Of a stretch of DNA of 64,000 nucleotides, positions 62,573 to 64,000 are shown piece by piece. Source of the stretch: Fabrea salina (Eukaryota > Ciliophora > Heterotrichea > Heterotrichida > Fabreidae); NCBI GenBank assembly GCA_022984795.1, contig JALIHJ010000008.1:1-64000 (forward strand), in the 5' to 3' direction. The notes beneath the pieces are model-generated. The model worked only from the letters and a program-made list of their open reading frames with translations, had not been told where the DNA came from and did not search any database. The first letter of the stretch is position 1. Each line of letters starts with the position of its first letter. Both the position numbers and the translations under genes were made by a program.

Positions 62573-63673
62573 CTAGTTAAAAATTAAAGATTTAATTTCA
62601 TCAAGAACTTCAGAAGTTTCAGTGTTAAAAGGCAGTTTCAGGGTCCTCCTCATCACGTTTACGAAGGATTTGATTTCATGGAAAAACAAAAAAAGACTGT
62701 CAGCTTCCTTAACTAAGTCTCCTTTGAGATCAAACAAGCTTTTCAGGTAGCCTAGAGATTTGCAGGTGGAAACTGTACCTTGGAGACTAGTTTGGTTGTC
62801 TAAGTCAAGAGCTGTTTGAATGTCTTCTTTGAAAGAGTCAAATTCCTTTTTGGAGTTAACGAGGTAAGCTACCTCCGAAAAAAGCAAGTCAGCTTCACTG
62901 AGTTCTGAGTTAAACAGGTCCTTGTAAATGTTATTTACACTGTTTTGGAACTCAGCTGACTTCTTGCTGGTTTGCTGCATTTCTTTAATTTTAGAAACAA
63001 GGTTTTCTGAGTTCACACTTAACTCAGCACAGAGACTCGAAACTATATGTTGAGAGTCTTTGAAGTTTTTTCCTTTGAGTTGTTTTTTAAGGACTTTCTT
63101 TTCTTCTTCGTACATAGTGATGATTCCCATAACTTGTTTGTCTTCTTCTTTGTTGGGGTTGAACTGTCTGTTCATGAAAGCTTGGAACATAGACTCTTCT
63201 TCACACCCAATGAAGGTCCTAGAAGCTACTTCGAAGTCTGTCATTGGAGTGGTCGACCTAGTGGCCAGAGGAGTTTCTTGCTTTCTAGACAACACGTCTA
63301 AAAGTTTGTCGAGCAAAGCTTCGTAGTGTCCTTCTCTGAGTTCAGAGTACCCTTGCTTCTTCAGCAAAGAGTTAATCATTACCCACTTGGAGTCTTTTTT
63401 TTTCTGAGGTCCAACTTCCATGGACAATGATTTTTTTTGGTGAACAAGTGGGGATTGTTGCTTGCAAAGGGATGAAAGTTTATAGAGTTCTTGCTGGATC
63501 TCAGTTGTTTGTCTAATGAAATCTGTTTTATAGTAAGAAGGTTTTTCTATTTGGGGGAGTCCAGGTGACTGAGTAAATGATGGCTCCCTTGAAGCTGGAG
63601 TTGACTTCCAGTAGCCAACTTGTTGTGAGTGGAAACTAAAGTTTTCGGGCAGTCCATAATTAGTCAAATCCAT
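62573..63673 (-). CDS. coiled-coil protein, possibly CEP70-like
   Basis: A 366-residue protein. The segment DSKWVMINSLLKKQGYSELREGHYEALLDKLLDVL recalls the W-x2-IN-x-LL-x3-G start of the CEP70 coiled coil, and DKQVMGIITMYEEEKKVLKKQL its later AYEEE motif; the end FFHEIKSFVNVMRRTLKLP is also CEP70-like. CEP70 is a centrosomal protein that organises microtubules. The match is from memory of short motifs only, so treat as tentative. The N-terminal 50 residues are Pro/Ser-rich. It is divergent from the last gene with 28 bp between the starts. Confidence 0.5.
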   Translation of the reverse strand: MDLTNYGLPENFSFHSQQVGYWKSTPASREPSFTQSPGLPQIEKPSYYKTDFIRQTTEIQQELYKLSSLCKQQSPLVHQKKSLSMEVGPQKKKDSKWVMINSLLKKQGYSELREGHYEALLDKLLDVLSRKQETPLATRSTTPMTDFEVASRTFIGCEEESMFQAFMNRQFNPNKEEDKQVMGIITMYEEEKKVLKKQLKGKNFKDSQHIVSSLCAELSVNSENLVSKIKEMQQTSKKSAEFQNSVNNIYKDLFNSELSEADLLFSEVAYLVNSKKEFDSFKEDIQTALDLDNQTSLQGTVSTCKSLGYLKSLFDLKGDLVKEADSLFLFFHEIKSFVNVMRRTLKLPFNTETSEVLDEIKSLIFN

Positions 63674-63701
63674 TATAAATCTTTATAGTGTATAAAGTTA
63701 A

Positions 63702-63980
63702 ATGGAGTGCAGTCAGCTTGAAATAGAAGGCAAAGCTATGCTGCTAGACATTCCCCTAGACAAACTCAAGGACTTCATTTCCAAGTTCAACTCAGAAATC
63801 AGGTCGCGCTTCAGAAGACACCACAGTCACCAAGTAACTTACGAAGCAGACGTAAACGACATCACTCGGGAATCAGGAGTGCTCAGTTTGAAGTGGAGCG
63901 TGGCAGAAGAAAACTCTACTTCAAAGGGAGAAGCTAAGTACCACCTTGACTCTTCCGCCCTTTTCATCAACTACTTCTAA
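63702..63980 (+). CDS. small protein, unknown
   Basis: A 92-residue complete frame with the usual A/T start context (AGTTAAATGG). Mixed alpha/beta sequence (MLLDIPLDKLKDFISKFNSEIRSRFRR, then GVLSLKWSVAEENSTSKGEAKYHLDSSALFINYF). No family recognised. Only 20 bases of the window remain after its stop, so its downstream neighbour is not visible; a further exon is possible but there is no GTAA at its end. Confidence 0.65.
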   Translation: MECSQLEIEGKAMLLDIPLDKLKDFISKFNSEIRSRFRRHHSHQVTYEADVNDITRESGVLSLKWSVAEENSTSKGEAKYHLDSSALFINYF

Positions 63981-64000
63981 TGTACATTCCCTAACTCTGA

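Noticed and set aside
1-64000. Genetic code with reassigned stops, as in several heterotrichs
   Set aside because: All long genes close without in-frame TAA, TAG or TGA, TGG encodes Trp throughout, and stops of all three kinds occur at positions matching family ends (TGA at 50317-50319).

Overview
The window is the left end of a nuclear chromosome from a ciliate, most likely a heterotrich (Stentor/Blepharisma/Climacostomum group). Three things point there. (1) It opens with about 1.84 kb of C-strand telomere repeat, unit CCCTAACA (G strand TTAGGGTG); I know this 8-mer as the heterotrich telomere repeat. (2) Genes are extremely dense and mostly uninterrupted, and the introns I can prove are exactly 15 nt (six introns in four or more unrelated genes: seipin, an unknown gene, a mitochondrial carrier, RPC5, and two in an AVL9-type gene). 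(3) TAA, TAG and TGA all end genes and long frames are free of all three, so the code is the standard one. That argues against Blepharisma and Condylostoma and is compatible with Stentor or Climacostomum. No species is claimed.

Layout. 1-1844 telomere; 1845-3789 gene-free subtelomere; 3790-5250 a lone P-loop ATPase gene; 5251-8011 a second gene-free stretch with a decayed 0.35-kb direct repeat; 8012-9715 a zinc-finger/HExxH gene. From 10 kb to the end the sequence is packed with genes on both strands, usually separated by 0-60 bp. Convergent genes abut or overlap (18085/18086, 51195/51196, 47201-47209), divergent start codons lie as little as 7 bp apart (17179/17187, 44909/44917), and same-strand genes follow each other after 1-6 nt. 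Start codons are usually preceded by an A/T-only tract such as TATAA or TTTAA.

Recognisable functions: cilia and centrosome (TBC1D31, RIIa/DPY30-fold protein, tubulin-ligase-like pair, MORN, CEP70-like, coiled coils); membrane traffic and lysosome (CCZ1, VPS36, RabGGTase alpha, AVL9-type DENN protein, CLN3, FYVE protein, seipin); transcription and translation (LIN9/ALY, RPC5, eIF2D, RRM protein, EEF1AKMT4-like methyltransferase, tRNA-Val); mitochondria (IMP1 protease, FAM136A-like, SLC25 carrier, twin-Cys protein); signalling (NDR kinase, CIPK/CAMK-like kinase, several RING proteins, ABHD17 depalmitoylase); metabolism (RpiB, a MysC-family ATP-grasp ligase beside an O-methyltransferase).

Most interesting: the MysC-like ligase next to a methyltransferase that has lost its SAM glycine motif (47.2-49.7 kb); a tandem pair of tubulin-ligase-like genes with N-terminal membrane anchors, conserved cysteines and a perfectly identical 377-bp tract; a strongly structured 276-nt non-coding RNA candidate with a Pol III-type end (38.9-39.2 kb); the 15-nt introns with an invariant A at position 10; an eIF2D gene whose two halves lie in different frames without a usable 15- or 16-nt intron; and the extreme gene compaction. 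No virus-like or transposable elements and no CRISPR arrays were seen.
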